Source: Bugula neritina
Lineage: Eukaryota > Bryozoa > Gymnolaemata > Cheilostomatida > Bugulidae
Reading direction: 5' to 3'
DNA: 57,114 nt
NCBI GenBank assembly: GCA_964035545.1
Contig: CAXIUT010000050.1
Span: forward strand, 1 to 57,114
The notes under the pieces are model-generated. The model was given only the letters and a program-made list of their open reading frames with translations, made no database searches and was not told where the DNA came from. Positions 21,874 through 33,124 of this stretch are shown here, one piece after another. The position numbers and the translations under genes were made by a program. Within the stretch, counting starts at the first letter, position 1, and the number at the start of each line of letters is the position of its first letter.

Positions 21874-23471
21874 TCACAAATACTTGGATGTAACTGCTTT
21901 CATAAAGAGTTTTAAGTTGGCTAGTTCTTCTGTCTAGATCCAATCTTGCAAATCTTCAAGATCTTTTTTCTTTGACCAGGCCAAATAGTGAGAAAAGTCA
22001 ACAGAAATTTGTTCTTCTGACTCGAACAATCTATTAACTAAAAACAGAATAATCACTCTCACTAAACTTTAGGTTAGTTTTCTACTAAGCTTTCTATTAC
22101 CCTTGGCTGCGGATAAACTTTTTCTTCCGATTTAGAACATTTCAGAGAGAGTTCCTCTATATGCGCTGTATAAATAACTTTGTACATTTTAACATCTTCA
22201 AAATTCTATGGAATTTCTTCAATGAAAAAGGGATTATTTTCTTTGTTATGTTTTACATTCAGATAAGCATTTTTGTATATCATATACAATATTTTATGTT
22301 TTCTTTATAGTTTATCTTTAACTGAATTTAAAGCAGATGAGTTTCTTACTTGCTGCCACTCTTCAGGATCAATTTTAAAGTTAGGTTCTTTCTTACCATA
22401 AGATATATCTAGTAAGTCTCTGCATTTCAATAGACCCACTTTTAGAACAGCAAATTGACTCCTATAACGAAGTTCTTCTGTATAAATCTAAGGACATTCT
22501 AGTAGGAATAATTCAGCCGTTTCTTAAATAAAGTCTAAAATAATTTATTCTTTATGAAGAATCTTTGAACAAGGGAACTTATACATTTTACTCAAGAAGA
22601 TAGAAGATTCCTTTCCTGTTTCTTGAATGACTTCCAGCATTTCTGGATCAATCTGATTGGGGAAAAATCCTTCGAGCAAAGGGTGCTGCTTAATTTGAGA
22701 GACACTTAATCGCTTAGAGGGGTTTTGATGGAACATTTTTCTAAAAAAATCTTATAAGTGTTTATTTCCTTTTAATGGAGGAGCATAGAAGTTAGTATGT
22801 TAAATTTCTTTGCTGAATCTAAAACCTTCTCCACATTTTTGATCAAACTATTCTTTGAAGGCAGCTTCACTTTCTCCTTTGAATTTAAAGGGATATTAGT
22901 GGACAAGTAAGAAGAATAACAATACTCCTGCAGCCCAGATATCAACTTAATAGCCATAGCCATCATCTGAGAAGAAGTCAGGAGCTAGGAAAGATGCACA
23001 TCCGACAGTTTAAAACATTCTTTCTTTTCTCTTGACAAACTGACTCAGAGAAAAGTCATACAGATAAGGTTAATTATTTTTGATTCTAACTTTCTAGGGA
23101 CGAACATTGCGATAAACTATTTTGTTAGAATGTAGTTCATCAAGTATTTAAATTAATCTTGCGAAGAAGGGTAGTGCCTGTTGGAGTTGTAGCACATGAC
23201 CTGCCCGACTATGAGCCAGTTGTAGAAGATCCATCTCGATAAATTAAGAAATAAAGTATTTGCTTTACTCTTATTCGAACTCTTAGACCAGGGAAACGAG
23301 ATGAGAGCACTTGCTTAGTTTTTTTCTAACTCTGAAAGTGTACTAATCTGAGTCGTTTATGGACTCGAACTAATGCATGAGATAGAATTTTCCATCCTTA
23401 GAAACCTTGTAGATAGAGCAGTTATCGGTCGGCATATCTATAACCTGTTCTTGTTTGTAGCCTCGTATCAT
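21874..23471 (-). CDS. Protein pseudokinase with C-terminal extension
   Basis: 525 aa after removing a 20-bp intron at 22166-22185. The fold is a Ser/Thr kinase: an N-lobe, the C-lobe DIWAAGVLLFLL and the RLSVSQIKQHP tail motif. Catalytic residues are gone: the HRD triad reads Y120-R-N122, DFG reads D139-F-S141, no glycine-rich loop is seen and the VAIK lysine is not in place. A scaffold or regulatory role is inferred. About 240 residues follow the kinase region, with an RGTLSEMFQIGRKSLSAAKG patch. Convergent with SOD (52 bp). Confidence 0.8.
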
Positions 23472-23692
23472 GAGAAAGAAAACAAAATAAAATCAATGAT
23501 ATAAATAATGATATTAATAGAAGATATATTAGCAGTAGCGTTATGACCTTTGACAAAATAGTTATCTAGTATTTATTCATATTCAAATAATATTCTTCTC
23601 TATCAAATTGAGATAAATAATTGATGATGTGGAATATTGGTTTTCAGGTCAAATGATAGATAAATAGCAAGTTTTTTAGATCTTATAATCAA

Positions 23693-24043
23693 TCACAATT
23701 ACTGTTAGGGATAGTAGTTAGGTTATTTCTATCCTTAGCTTTTTCCTTTATCTTTGATTACTGCTTCTACCAATTCTTACAAAGAGAGTCCATCTTTATT
23801 TTTGTCAAATGTTTTGATAAATTTCAAAGTTCCGTCAATAAACTTGGGGTCAATATCAATACCTTGAAAAGCTCTAAGATAATCCAGTTCATAATAATCT
23901 TTCAACTCTTGGTCATTGAGAAGACCATCAAAATCTCCATCGAATCGTTCAAAAGCTAAATAGAAAGAAGCAAACATATCGCGACTTGTTATTTGTTTTT
24001 GGGGTTATAAGCCAAACACAATGATACCATTACGATCAGACAT
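23693..24043 (-). CDS. EF-hand calcium-binding protein (copy 1)
   Basis: 116-aa intronless protein with two canonical EF-hand loops: DGDFDGLLNDQE and DKNKDGLSLQE. The Gln-rich C-terminal tail follows. It probably binds Ca2+ and acts as a small sensor. It is intact in both copies of the terminal block; copy 1 differs at a handful of residues (for example NKD where copy 2 has NND). Confidence 0.85.
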
Positions 24044-24190
24044 ACGATTGATTGTAGTTTAATCATCTTATTATTATGTTTGATTTTGATATACTGTGTA
24101 ATATCACACGTATATATTCAAGTAAGTCAATTTTGATATACTATGATATAAAATAAATGTCAATAAAGGCAGTTTTGTCAATCAATGGTG

Positions 24191-24653
24191 TCAAATTTTA
24201 GCAAAATTTTGTTTCCAAGGCTTTTTCATATCTTTCTATCGACTTGTACTTTTTCTTTACAATGAACGGGTCTTACTCAACTTCAGTCGTCCTCTTTCAA
24301 CCACCTTACCAACTATCTATTCAGCTTGTTATTCTTCTATTTCTTCTACAAAAAGAATTTGCATTTTCTAATTAAGTAATTGCATATTTCCCCTCAGCCT
24401 TTGTAGAATCTTTTCAGTCGATTCATTATTCTTTTTTAAAGATCTATCTAATGAGCATATTGTTCTGATAGGATGTGACTCGTACTAATGCTATTAGGAA
24501 TTTCTTGATGGTTAGTTTTAGGTTGTTTACTGGTTGGAGTTGGAGGTTGGGAAGGATGAAATTTTTAGTTTGATAGTTTACGAGGTAGTTGGGAAGAGAG
24601 TTTGTTTGTTTTATAATTTTTTTGTTGTCGAACTGGGAGATCTATTGCCTCAT
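24191..24653 (-). pseudogene. Unknown coiled-coil gene, frameshifted (copy 1)
   Basis: Counterpart of the intact 154-codon ORF at 27310-27774. Copy 1 is 2 bp shorter: one C is missing from a C4 run near the start and one A from an A7 run in the middle, so the frame shifts twice. Homopolymer-only changes suggest sequencing error as well as decay. Confidence 0.6.
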
Positions 24654-24757
24654 TTGTTATTAATAAACTTATTAAACTATATCATATGATTATCTTTAAT
24701 AGATCAAATAAGATGTTTTATAATTGTAGTATAAATTAATTTGTAATAAAATTAAGG

Positions 24758-25558
24758 ATGAATCAAGTTCTTAGGTCGAATCGAGTGCAAAAAAGAGTTA
24801 AAAAAGGAGTAGTAAATCTAGAAAGACAAGATTTCTATGTTCAACCTTAATACTTCTAATATCTCGCGCTTCGGACATTTTTTTTCAAATTATAAATGCA
24901 ACCCCTAGCGAAAATAGACTAAGAATCAGAATAATAATAACAGCAAACAATAAAGCAGTCGAGGGCACAAATCTTACCAGTAAATTAGGTTAAAACCTGA
25001 ACTTTTAGGAGGCATGTCAAATATCAAATTACCTTCTAATAAACCTCAATTCTTTTTTCTAAATCAAAAATATATCAACAACTACGATATTCTACCATCA
25101 AAAAAACTTATCAAACAAACTCCAGATAAAATGGTACACTTTTCTCAATTCATCATGACAGATATAAGACCTCAAACATCTACAGGAGTACTTCATTCTA
25201 ACAACCAAAGAAATAGATCTTTCATGAAAGCTTCACAGTCAAGAAGTACATCTAATTGCAAAAAGAATCCAGACTCTGCTAAAAAATCAAAATCTAAAAA
25301 TAGTTTTAAGTCTATTGAAGTAGCTGCTGATAGCAAATATGCTCAAATTAAGAAAATAGGGTAATCAGGACAAGGCAAGAATGTCCCAAACAATTAACTG
25401 AGCTGAAAAGACAACTATAGAGGTCGTTATCTTATCGAGGAAATATGCGAAGAGCAAAGAGTAGTGTAGAAAGAAGAGTAAAAGAAGTGAAAGACCCTCA
25501 ACCTTGGTAAACAGAAAGGTTAGATTTCATGGAATAAGATAACTATCTAATGCAATGA
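24758..25558 (+). pseudogene. Unknown basic protein gene, frameshifted (copy 1)
   Basis: Counterpart of the intact 267-codon ORF at 27879-28682. Copy 1 lacks three single A residues in A-runs (two about 40-55 bp after the ATG and one near 25378), which breaks the frame into pieces. The longest surviving piece begins at 25014 (MSNIKLPSNKPQF). Confidence 0.65.
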
Positions 25559-25648
25559 GTCAAATTTAAATTGAAGTTACCTCATGAAGATTGTTTTTTA
25601 GGATATTGATATTTAAATTATCAAATGATTAAACTATCAATAATCAAT

Positions 25649-26266
25649 TCAAAAATTACTGCTTCTGTACCCATATTTATGCCCTACCTCCTGTATTTTA
25701 GTCATAACTGTATCACTTCGGTTACAAAAAATCAAGTATATACAAATTCTAAAGTTCAAAAGGGACTATCTAACTGTATTTGTGCATTTTCATCACATCA
25801 TGTCGAATTTCTTCATCCATCGGGTATTTAAAAGTAGGACAGGCAGTACGAATTTTAGTATACAACTATTGCATCATTGGCTCTTTTAAAATTGATGCAG
25901 AATATATTAATGATTGGAAAGATGACTGCACTTGCTAGAAATTAGTATCAATTGCATCTTTGTGATCTAGTATTGATTTACATTAAGTTTCACAGATGAA
26001 GTAAACTTTATAGAAATAGTTCTACTTTGAAGAAGGTTCTTAGTGTATGCTCCTCGATTTATCAAAGCTTGCTATGTTTTTAAACTTCTTTATCTCGGCT
26101 CTTTTTGAAAGCAATCGAACATTATTAGCTATTGTTTATGTAGTTATTGTTGCTTTTTTGCATGCTGATGCTCGCACATAAATTTGATTTTTCTAACTAA
26201 TATCAAGATAGCTCCAGATTGCTCTACTTGTTATTCTTTTTTTTGAATAGAAACACAAGCTCCCAT
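25649..26266 (-). pseudogene. Unknown gene next to telomere, frameshifted (copy 1)
   Basis: Counterpart of 28773-29389. Copy 1 has A6 where copy 2 has A5 near 25730, shifting the C-terminal 30-odd codons. The modelled start lies 60 bp from the G4T2 telomere, so this gene copy has almost no upstream sequence on chromosome A. Confidence 0.45.
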
Positions 26267-26326
26267 GAATTAAAAAAAAACTTATATTATAACTAAAAAA
26301 ATTAATGCACTTTTTACAATCTTTAG

Positions 26327-26405
26327 GGGTTGGGGTTGGGGTTGGGGTTGGGGTTGGGGTTGGGGTTGGGGTTGGGGTTGGGGTTGGGGTTGGGGTTGGG
26401 GTTGG
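26327..26405. repeat. Right telomere of chromosome A, (GGGGTT)n
   Basis: Perfect GGGGTT hexamers on the + strand directly after CTTTAG, running into the N gap. The polarity is that of a right chromosome end. Confidence 0.95.
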
Positions 26406-26605
26406 NNNNNNNNNNNNNNNNNNNNNNNNNNNNNNNNNNNNNNNNNNNNNNNNNNNNNNNNNNNNNNNNNNNNNNNNNNNNNNNNNNNNNNNNNNNNNNN
26501 NNNNNNNNNNNNNNNNNNNNNNNNNNNNNNNNNNNNNNNNNNNNNNNNNNNNNNNNNNNNNNNNNNNNNNNNNNNNNNNNNNNNNNNNNNNNNNNNNNNN
26601 NNNNN
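26406..26605. other. Assembly gap, 200 N
   Basis: Exactly 200 undetermined bases between two telomere arrays of opposite polarity. This is a scaffold join, not a biological feature. Confidence 0.99.
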
Positions 26606-26681
26606 CCCAACCCCAACCCCAACCCCAACCCCAACCCCAACCCCAACCCCAACCCCAACCCCAAACCCCAACCCCAACCCC
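26606..26681. repeat. Left telomere of chromosome B, (CCCCAA)n
   Basis: CCCCAA hexamers (one A3 unit) on the + strand, followed by TTATCTAATATTTATTC. The polarity is that of a left chromosome end. Confidence 0.95.
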
Positions 26682-26811
26682 TTATCTAATATTTATTCAT
26701 ATTCAAATAATATTTTTCTTTATCGAATTGAGATAAATAATTGATAAAGGGAATATTGGTTTTCAGGTCAAATGATAGATAAATAGCAAGTTTTTTAGAT
26801 CTTATAATCAA

Positions 26812-27162
26812 TCACAATTACTGTTAGGGATAGTAGTTAGGTTCTCTCTATCCTTAGCTTTTTCCTTTATCTTTGATTACTGCTTCTACCAATTATTATA
26901 AAGAAAGTCCATCGTTATTTTTGTCAAATGTTTTGATAAATTTCAAAGTTCCGTCAATAAACTTGGGGTCAATATCAATACCTTGAAAAGCTCTAAGATA
27001 ATCCAGTTCATAATAATCTTTCAACTCTTGGTCATTGAGAAGACCATCAAAATCTCCATCGAATCGTTCAAAAGCTAAATAGAAAGAAGCAAACATTTAG
27101 CGACTTGTTATTTGTTTTTGGGGTTATATGCCAAACACAATGATACCATTACGATCAGACAT
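26812..27162 (-). CDS. EF-hand calcium-binding protein (copy 2)
   Basis: 116 aa, same two EF-hand loops as copy 1 (DGDFDGLLNDQE and DKNNDGLSLQE). The second loop has Asn for Lys at one non-ligand position and a TAA (Gln) replaces Asp just before the MFASFYLAF segment. Intronless, TGA stop. It is the gene closest to the left telomere of chromosome B, transcribed toward the end. Confidence 0.85.
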
Positions 27163-27309
27163 ACGATTGATTGTAGTTTAATCATCTTATTATTATGTTT
27201 GATTTTGATATATTGTGTAATATCACACGTATATATTCAAGTAAGTCAATTTTGATATACTATGATATAAAATAAATGTCAATAAAGGCAGTTTGGTCTA
27301 TCAATGGTG

Positions 27310-27774
27310 TCAAATTTTAGCAAAGTTTTGTTTCCAAGGCTTTTTCATATCTTTCTATCGACTTGTACTTTTTCTTTACAATGAACGGGTCTTACTCAAC
27401 TTCAGTCGTCCTCTTTCAACCACCTTACCAACTATCTATTCAGCTTGTTATTCTTCTATTTCTTCTACAAAAAGAATTTGCATTTTCTAATTAAGTAATT
27501 GCATATTTCCCCTCAGCCTTTGTAGAATCTTTTCAGTCGATTCATTATTCTTTTTTTAAAGATCTATCTAATGAGCATATTGTTCTGATAGGATGTGACT
27601 CGTACTAATGCTATTAGGAATTTCTTGATGGTTAGTTTTAGGTTGTTTACTGGTTGGAGTTGGAGGTTGGGAAGGATGAAATTTTTAGTTTGATAGTTTA
27701 CGAGGTAGTTGGGAAGAGAGTTTGTTTGTTTTATAATTTTTTTGTTGTCGAACTGGGGAGATCTATTGCCTCAT
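27310..27774 (-). CDS. Unknown coiled-coil protein
   Basis: 154-aa intronless ORF. The N-terminal half is Pro/Ser/Gln-rich, followed by a heptad-like helix (TEKILQRLRGNMQLLNQKMQ and VEEIEEQQAEQIVGKVVE) and a basic tail (KSTSRQKDMKKPWKQ). No family recognised. It is divergent from the 27879 gene with 104 bp between the ATGs. Confidence 0.6.
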
Positions 27775-27878
27775 TTGTTATTAATAAACTTATTAAACTA
27801 TATCATATGATTATCTTTAATAGATCAAATAAGATGTTTTATAATTGTAGTATAAATTAATTTGTAATAAAATTAAGG

Positions 27879-28682
27879 ATGAATCAAGTTCTTAGGTCGA
27901 ATCGAGTGCAAAAAAAGAGTTAAAAAAAGGAGTAGTAAATCTAGAAAGACAAGATTTCTATGTTCAACCTTAATACTTCTAATATCTCGCGCTTCGGACA
28001 TTTTTTTTCAAATTATAAATGCAACCCCTAGCGAAAATAGACTAAGAATCAGAATAATAATAACAGCAAACAATAAAGCAGTCGAGGGCACAAATCTTAC
28101 CAGTAAATTAGGTTAAAACCTGAACTTTTAGGAGGCATGTCAAATATCAAATTACCTTCTAATAAACCTCAATTCTTTTTTCTAAATCAAAAATATATCA
28201 ACAACTACGATATTCTACCATCAAAAAAACTTATCAAACAAACTCCAGATAAAATGGTACACTTTTCTCAATTCATCATGACAGATATAAGACCTCAAAC
28301 ATCTACAGGAGTACTTCATTCTAACAACCAAAGAAATAGATCTTTCATGAAAGCTTCACAGTCAAGAAGTACATCTAATTGCAAAAAGAATCCAGACTCT
28401 GCTAAAAAATCAAAATCTAAAAATAGTTTTAAGTCTATTGAAGTAGCTGCTGATAGCAAATATGCTCAAATTAAGAAAATAGGGTAATCAGGACAAGGCA
28501 AAGAATGTCCCAAACAATTAACTGAGCTGAAAAGACAACTATAGAGGTCGTTATCTTATCGAGGAAATATGCGAAGAGCAAAGAGTAGTGTAGAAAGAAG
28601 AGTAAAAGAAGTGAAAGACCCTCAACCTTGGTAAACAGAAAGGTTAGATTTCATGGAATAAGATAACTATCTAATGCAATGA
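27879..28682 (+). CDS. Unknown basic Ser/Lys-rich protein
   Basis: 267-aa intronless ORF. Gln/Asn-rich N terminus, a more ordered centre (QFFFLNQKYINNYDILPSKK, VHFSQFIMTDIRPQTSTGV) and a Ser/Lys-rich stretch, ending TERLDFMEQDNYLMQ. No domain recognised. The frame is unbroken only in this copy. Confidence 0.65.
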
Positions 28683-28772
28683 GTCAAATTTAAATTGAAG
28701 TTACCTCATGAAGATTGTTTTTTAGGATATTGATATTTAAATTATCAAATGATTAAACTATCAATAATCAAT

Positions 28773-29389
28773 TCAAAAATTACTGCTTCTGTACCCATAT
28801 TTATGCCCTACCTCCTGTATTTTAGTCATAACTGTATCACTTCGGTTACAAAAATCAAGTATATACAAATTCTAAAGTTCAAAAGGGACTATCTAACTGT
28901 ATTTGTGCATTTTCATCACATCATGTCGAATTTCTTCATCCATCGGGTATTTAAAAGTAGGACAGGCAGTACGAATTTTAGTATACAACTATTGCATCAT
29001 TGGCTCTTTTAAAATTGATGCAGAATATATTAATGATTGGAAAGATGACTGCACTTGCTAGAAATTAGTATCAATTGCATCTTTGTGATCTAGTATTGAT
29101 TTACATTAAGTTTCACAGATGAAGTAAACTTTATAGAAATAGTTCTACTTTGAAGAAGGTTCTTAGTGTATGCTCCTCGATTTATCAAAGCTTGCTATGT
29201 TTTTAAACTTCTTTATCTCGGCTCTTTTTGAAAGCAATCGAACATTATTAGCTATTGTTTATGTAGTTATTGTTGCTTTTTTGCATGCTGATGCTCGCAC
29301 ATAAATTTGATTTTTCTAACTAATATCAAGATAGCTCCAGATTGCTCTACTTGTTATTCTTTTTTTTGAATAGAAACACAAGCTCCCAT
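28773..29389 (-). CDS. Unknown protein, start unresolved
   Basis: The C-terminal 180 codons are firm: RASACKKATITTQTIANNVR, then ETQCKSILDHKDAIDTNFQQ and MDEEIRHDVMKMHKY, ending RSSNF. The best start, ATG at 29387-29389, gives MGACVSIQKKEQ, an N-myristoylation/palmitoylation-like N terminus. Joining it to the downstream frame needs removal of a GT...AG segment of about 35 bp near 29320-29354, longer than other introns here. No family recognised. Confidence 0.45.
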
Positions 29390-29449
29390 GAATTAAAAAA
29401 AAACTTATATTATAACTAAAAAAATTAATGCACTTTTTACAATCTTTAG

Positions 29450-30020
29450 AAGAAGTAAAACAATTAAAAATAATTTAAATGAAATAGAGTTAAAATTATT
29501 AAAAATAAAAAGGCATCTTTACAAACTTATTATTTGATTAATTTAGATATATAAAAGAGCATTGGTTAGATAAATAAAATCAATTAAGCATAAAAGTTAA
29601 ATAAAAGGATAATTTTTGAATGAGAGAGCTTAGGCCATGTCATTGTAACAATTTAGTCTGATATTTTAATGATATCCTTTGAAATGGTCAAGAAGATTTC
29701 AAAAAGAATTATTATTTATTTCCTCAAGAGACAAACTATAGCTTTCTAATGATTTCCAGATAGCTAAAATCAAAAGATATAGCTTTTCGAGGAGTTTCCA
29801 CTCATTTGGATTAAAAGTTTTTCATTTGATTATTTTATCTTATGTTAGCTACATTTTCTTCAATTAATACCATAATACCCTCAAGAAATATTTATTCTTT
29901 CTTTTAAAAGCACTATCTTCATATCTTTTTGATGTTTTCTTCCTTTTTCGTGATTTTTTGTCTAAAAATAAGCAAAAGAGCTTTAAATACGCGTGAATAG
30001 TTGTGATTAATAATTTTTTG
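29450..30020. other. AT-rich region without a confident gene
   Basis: 571 bp between the unknown gene at 29389 (minus) and the SANT gene at 30021 (plus). A minus-strand open stretch around 29690-29810 (EWKLLEKLYLLILAIW) looks protein-like, but I found no start or splice that links it to a full ORF. No repeat or RNA gene was seen. Confidence 0.35.
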
Positions 30021-31013
30021 ATGTTTAAGGAAGTAACTCAAACTATGGAGAAGTCAGCGTTATCTGGATATGATGTTAAAGAAAAAGCTCCCTTTAAGAT
30101 CAGTCAAAGCGGACTTAGAAAAAGAAATATTTACTAAAGGGATGGACATTGGAATTAAAAAGAAAAACTCAAGTATACCATTTTCATCAGCTTTTTCCAA
30201 AATCTCTTAGAAGACTCTGAAGAAAAAAAGAATATCAGAATATTTTAAATGATGTCTGACATGATTATTACAAGGACTTCTAGTCAATGTCGTAGTCATC
30301 ACCAAAAAATTCTTGATCACAGAAAAAACATTACCAATATCATAGCTTCAGTAACTGATAAGTATGAGCCTAGTGTTTATTAAGCTGTGAAGAAAAAGTA
30401 TATGGTCTTAGTTAAATATCTTCTAGAAAATAAATAAAAATATATCAGAGAAAAAGATCCTAAAGCCACCCTTTAAGAGAAGAAAAAAACTTCTGAATAA
30501 AGCAAGGATTTCAAGGAAGTTTAGGCCAAAAATGGAAAATAATTATTTATTCCAATAGATATAACTCCTCTAAATATGATAATTGAAGAGATAAAAAATT
30601 AAGAGAAACTAACTGGCCCTGACGGAAAAGGAAATTAAAAGGGTTTCTAAGAGAAAACAAGACCTGACAGGATAGAAAATTAACATGAAGCAAATGTGAA
30701 ATCTGAAGAACAAAATGCCTTTGATGAACACTGTTTGTCTAAGTACATGGGAACTTATGTTTAAAACAATTCTTTCTATGTTCCTCAAGTCTATATGCCT
30801 ATTAAATTAGCTGGATATGACTAAAATAACATAATAAGCTCTTTAAATCTAAATAGCTTTTATTAAAATTAACTGAGACACTACTTGTTCCAGAAATAAA
30901 TTCATCTACAAAGAATCAAATATTTGAAGGAAACAGCCAGAATGTAAGAAGAAAATCTTTAAAAAGTTAATCAAAAACTATCATAAATAGAATAAAATAG
31001 GAAATTAATTTGA
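30021..31013 (+). CDS. SANT/SHAQKY-like DNA-binding protein
   Basis: 330-aa intronless protein. Residues about 40-105 form a Myb/SANT-like domain: DGHWNQKEKLKYTIFISFF, then MMSDMIITRTSSQCRSHHQK. The RTSSQCRSHHQK end resembles the plant-type SHAQKYF signature, a pattern expanded in ciliates. Binding to double-stranded DNA is likely and a transcription or chromatin role is inferred. The remainder is Lys/Gln-rich with a C-terminal coiled coil (ARMQEENLQKVNQKLSQIEQ). Confidence 0.75.
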
Positions 31014-31179
31014 AGATGAATGATAGTATAGATTATTTTATTTACTTCAAGATTATTAAAATATTTTAATAGAATCAATATATTAAAGAATACAAACCAT
31101 TAGTTATTAATAAAATAGCTACAAAGTCTTTATTTAAAGATATTACATAATTTAAGAAGTCCATACTGAGATAAAAGGA

Positions 31180-31947
31180 TCAGTATTCAGCCTTTTCTTC
31201 TAGATAGTCAATATATTCTCCCATTTTTCCAAGGACATAGATTAATTATTAATAGCTAGGTCTATCAGCTGGCATGGGTTATTTACAGAGAGTCCACATT
31301 TTTTCCATAAGATGGCCAAAATCTTCCAGATCACCACTGCAGAAGTTCATCATATAATCCATAAGACTGCCAAAACTATAAACATCAAATAAAGCATGCT
31401 GGTCGTATTACTCCCTGGTATAGCCATTCTAAGTAGCAAGTTTTGCTATATTTTTAAACTCAAGAGAACAATTTTGTGTTGTTAAAACTTAATAAAAATA
31501 AAAATACCACGCTGAGAAGTAACCTACTTGTACCTGTAATCTTTATAAACCGGACAAGAAGATCCAAAATCTATAATTTTAGGTGCTTGATATTTATCAA
31601 GCAAAATATTATGAGCCTTGATATCTCTGTGACATCTATTTTTTGAAAAAACAAGCCAATTAAGACCATGATTTATTTGTTCTAAGACTCTTAACTTATT
31701 TTTTAATGAAAACATAGATTAATCCTATTAATTTATAATAGCCTCTAAAGGATGCTCATAGAACTATGATATTATATTCTATTCTTCTCTATTTTATTAT
31801 TTTTACTTCTATTCAACAGATAATATCTCTTTTAGTTCATTATTTTAAGACTATATAACTTCTTGGAAGTAGTAAGTTCCTATAAATGGACAAAATTAAT
31901 TTCTAATTCCTTTGATAAATTTCTTTTAATTTTTAAAAGAATTCCAT
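31180..31947 (-). CDS. Protein kinase, N-terminal part unresolved
   Basis: Ser/Thr kinase with an intact active site: NRCHRDIKAHNILLDKYQ (catalytic HRD, Asn) and KIIDFGSSCP (DFG), then FDVYSFGSLMDYMM and PADRPSYQQLIYVLG, ending EEKAEY. A 20-bp intron at 31488-31507 is required between YRYKQVTSQ and the LTTQNCSLEF segment. Upstream, the frame FIGTYYFQEVIQSQNNELK is convincing but does not join cleanly to an ATG; one frame change near 31905-31930 is unexplained. Start 31947 is a guess. Confidence 0.6.
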
Positions 31948-31972
31948 GAAGAATTAGATTTAATATTTTTAC

Positions 31973-32260
31973 ATGTTTTTTTTATCAACTTTAATTGCTT
32001 TTTTTATTGATTTAATTTAGAATTTTTGTAGTATTGATTATTCACCTAAGCATGAATTGAAAAGAGAAGAGTTATTTAAAAGGTACCAATCAGGACTTTA
32101 CAATGACGACCTTCGGCATGTAGAGGTTAATTTTCTTTTTTTATTTATTTTTAATGCTCTTCTAGTGATTTTTCATGATCAATATTAGTTAAATCTTTTA
32201 TTCCATAAACATTTTTATTCTTTATATTCATTGTTTTCAACTCTTTTTGATACTCTTTGA
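31973..32260 (+). CDS. Possible small membrane protein
   Basis: 95-codon ORF: an N-terminal hydrophobic stretch (MFFLSTLIAFFIDLIQ), a polar segment (KREELFKRYQSGLYNDDLRH) and a second hydrophobic stretch. Its end overlaps the 3' end of the minus-strand gene at 32237. The polar segment may instead be one exon of an unresolved gene. Weak evidence. Confidence 0.25.
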
Positions 32261-33124
32261 TTTATATGTACATTTTCTCCCTAAATTTACTATATTATTC
32301 AAGCAATAGTTCTTGAGAATGAGATCCCTTGCAAGCTGCTAGATCTAAATATTAAGAAAAACGATCTAAAGCATTAATCCTTATTGATTTATATTTTGAA
32401 AAAAGATTTTATCTATATTAATTTCATGCTACCTTGTTTGTCCTCTTGATTGTGATATATTTCTTTATACTTAAAGAACCATCAATCCTAATCTAAGATA
32501 TTTTAGTGGATTATTATCTTAAACTTTACAAAGATTTTTATTATTTTTCTGTTCTAAGAACTCAGAACAAGTTTCGGAGTTAAATATTCTGAGAAATACT
32601 AAAAAATTTGAAAAAATCTATCGAACTTGATTTCTTAAATTTGAAATATATCTGCAAAGTTAAGAATATTGAACTATTAGAGTAGCATATATCTACTGGT
32701 TTTAGTTTAATACAAATTTCCAAGGCAAATTACTTCTATTTTTCGAGTTAAATATCTGTACAAGTTTATGATTGTTAATAAGCATTCTTTGATTTTCTAT
32801 CTTAAATTTTTTACCTGTTCTGTCAAGATACTAAGGATGAACTTTAATTAGCATATCTTTTCCACTATTACGAGGATAAAAAATCCAAACCAAATTGAAA
32901 GGAATAGTATTTTGATTTAAATCTTGAACTTGATGACGATCAATATGAAAATACTACTGGTTAAAGAGACGATTTTGTTCTATGGAGTAGAGGATATGTT
33001 GTTATTGTGTTTTTGGTATTTGAAAATTATTATATGAAATGAATTGATTTTGTGGAGGAAAATAAATAGGCACTCCCACTGGAACATCGAGTTGACTATC
33101 GATTCCTTAGAATAAGTGAGCCAT
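32237..33124 (-). CDS. Hypothetical protein
   Basis: Single open frame of 295 codons from ATG at 33124 to TGA at 32237, long enough that chance is unlikely. Pro- and Gln-rich N terminus (VPVGVPIYFPPQNQF), then a segment with FNLVWIFYPRNSGKDMLIKV and GKKFKIENQRML. The C-terminal half is less protein-like and may include a missed intron. No family recognised. Confidence 0.5.

Larger units (their letters stand above)
23562..26326. repeat. Terminal overlap block, copy 1 (right end of chromosome A)
   Basis: About 2.77 kb nearly identical to 26682-29449 in direct orientation. It ends at the G4T2 telomere. Differences from copy 2 are a few substitutions near the left end and single-base homopolymer changes. 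Both block edges lie outside coding regions: the pseudokinase starts at 23471 to the left, and in copy 2 the outermost gene starts at 29389. Confidence 0.95.
26682..29449. repeat. Terminal overlap block, copy 2 (left end of chromosome B)
   Basis: Direct repeat of 23562-26326, but continuing into unique sequence at 29450 instead of ending in a telomere. All four genes are open here. Confidence 0.95.

Noticed and set aside
26305-26736. Open frames of Gly-Val, Gly-Leu, Pro-Gln or Pro-Asn repeats through 26305-26736 on both strands
   Set aside because: They are telomere hexamers plus an N gap. CCCCAA/GGGGTT has no TGA in any frame, so arrays are always open. No conserved flanks join them, unlike the array at 44679.
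31960-32010. Minus-strand KKAIKVDKKNM, resembling a VAIK motif of the kinase at 31180
   Set aside because: It cannot be joined to the downstream kinase frame by any GT-AG intron I could find, and it is the antisense of a small plus-strand ORF. Left unresolved.
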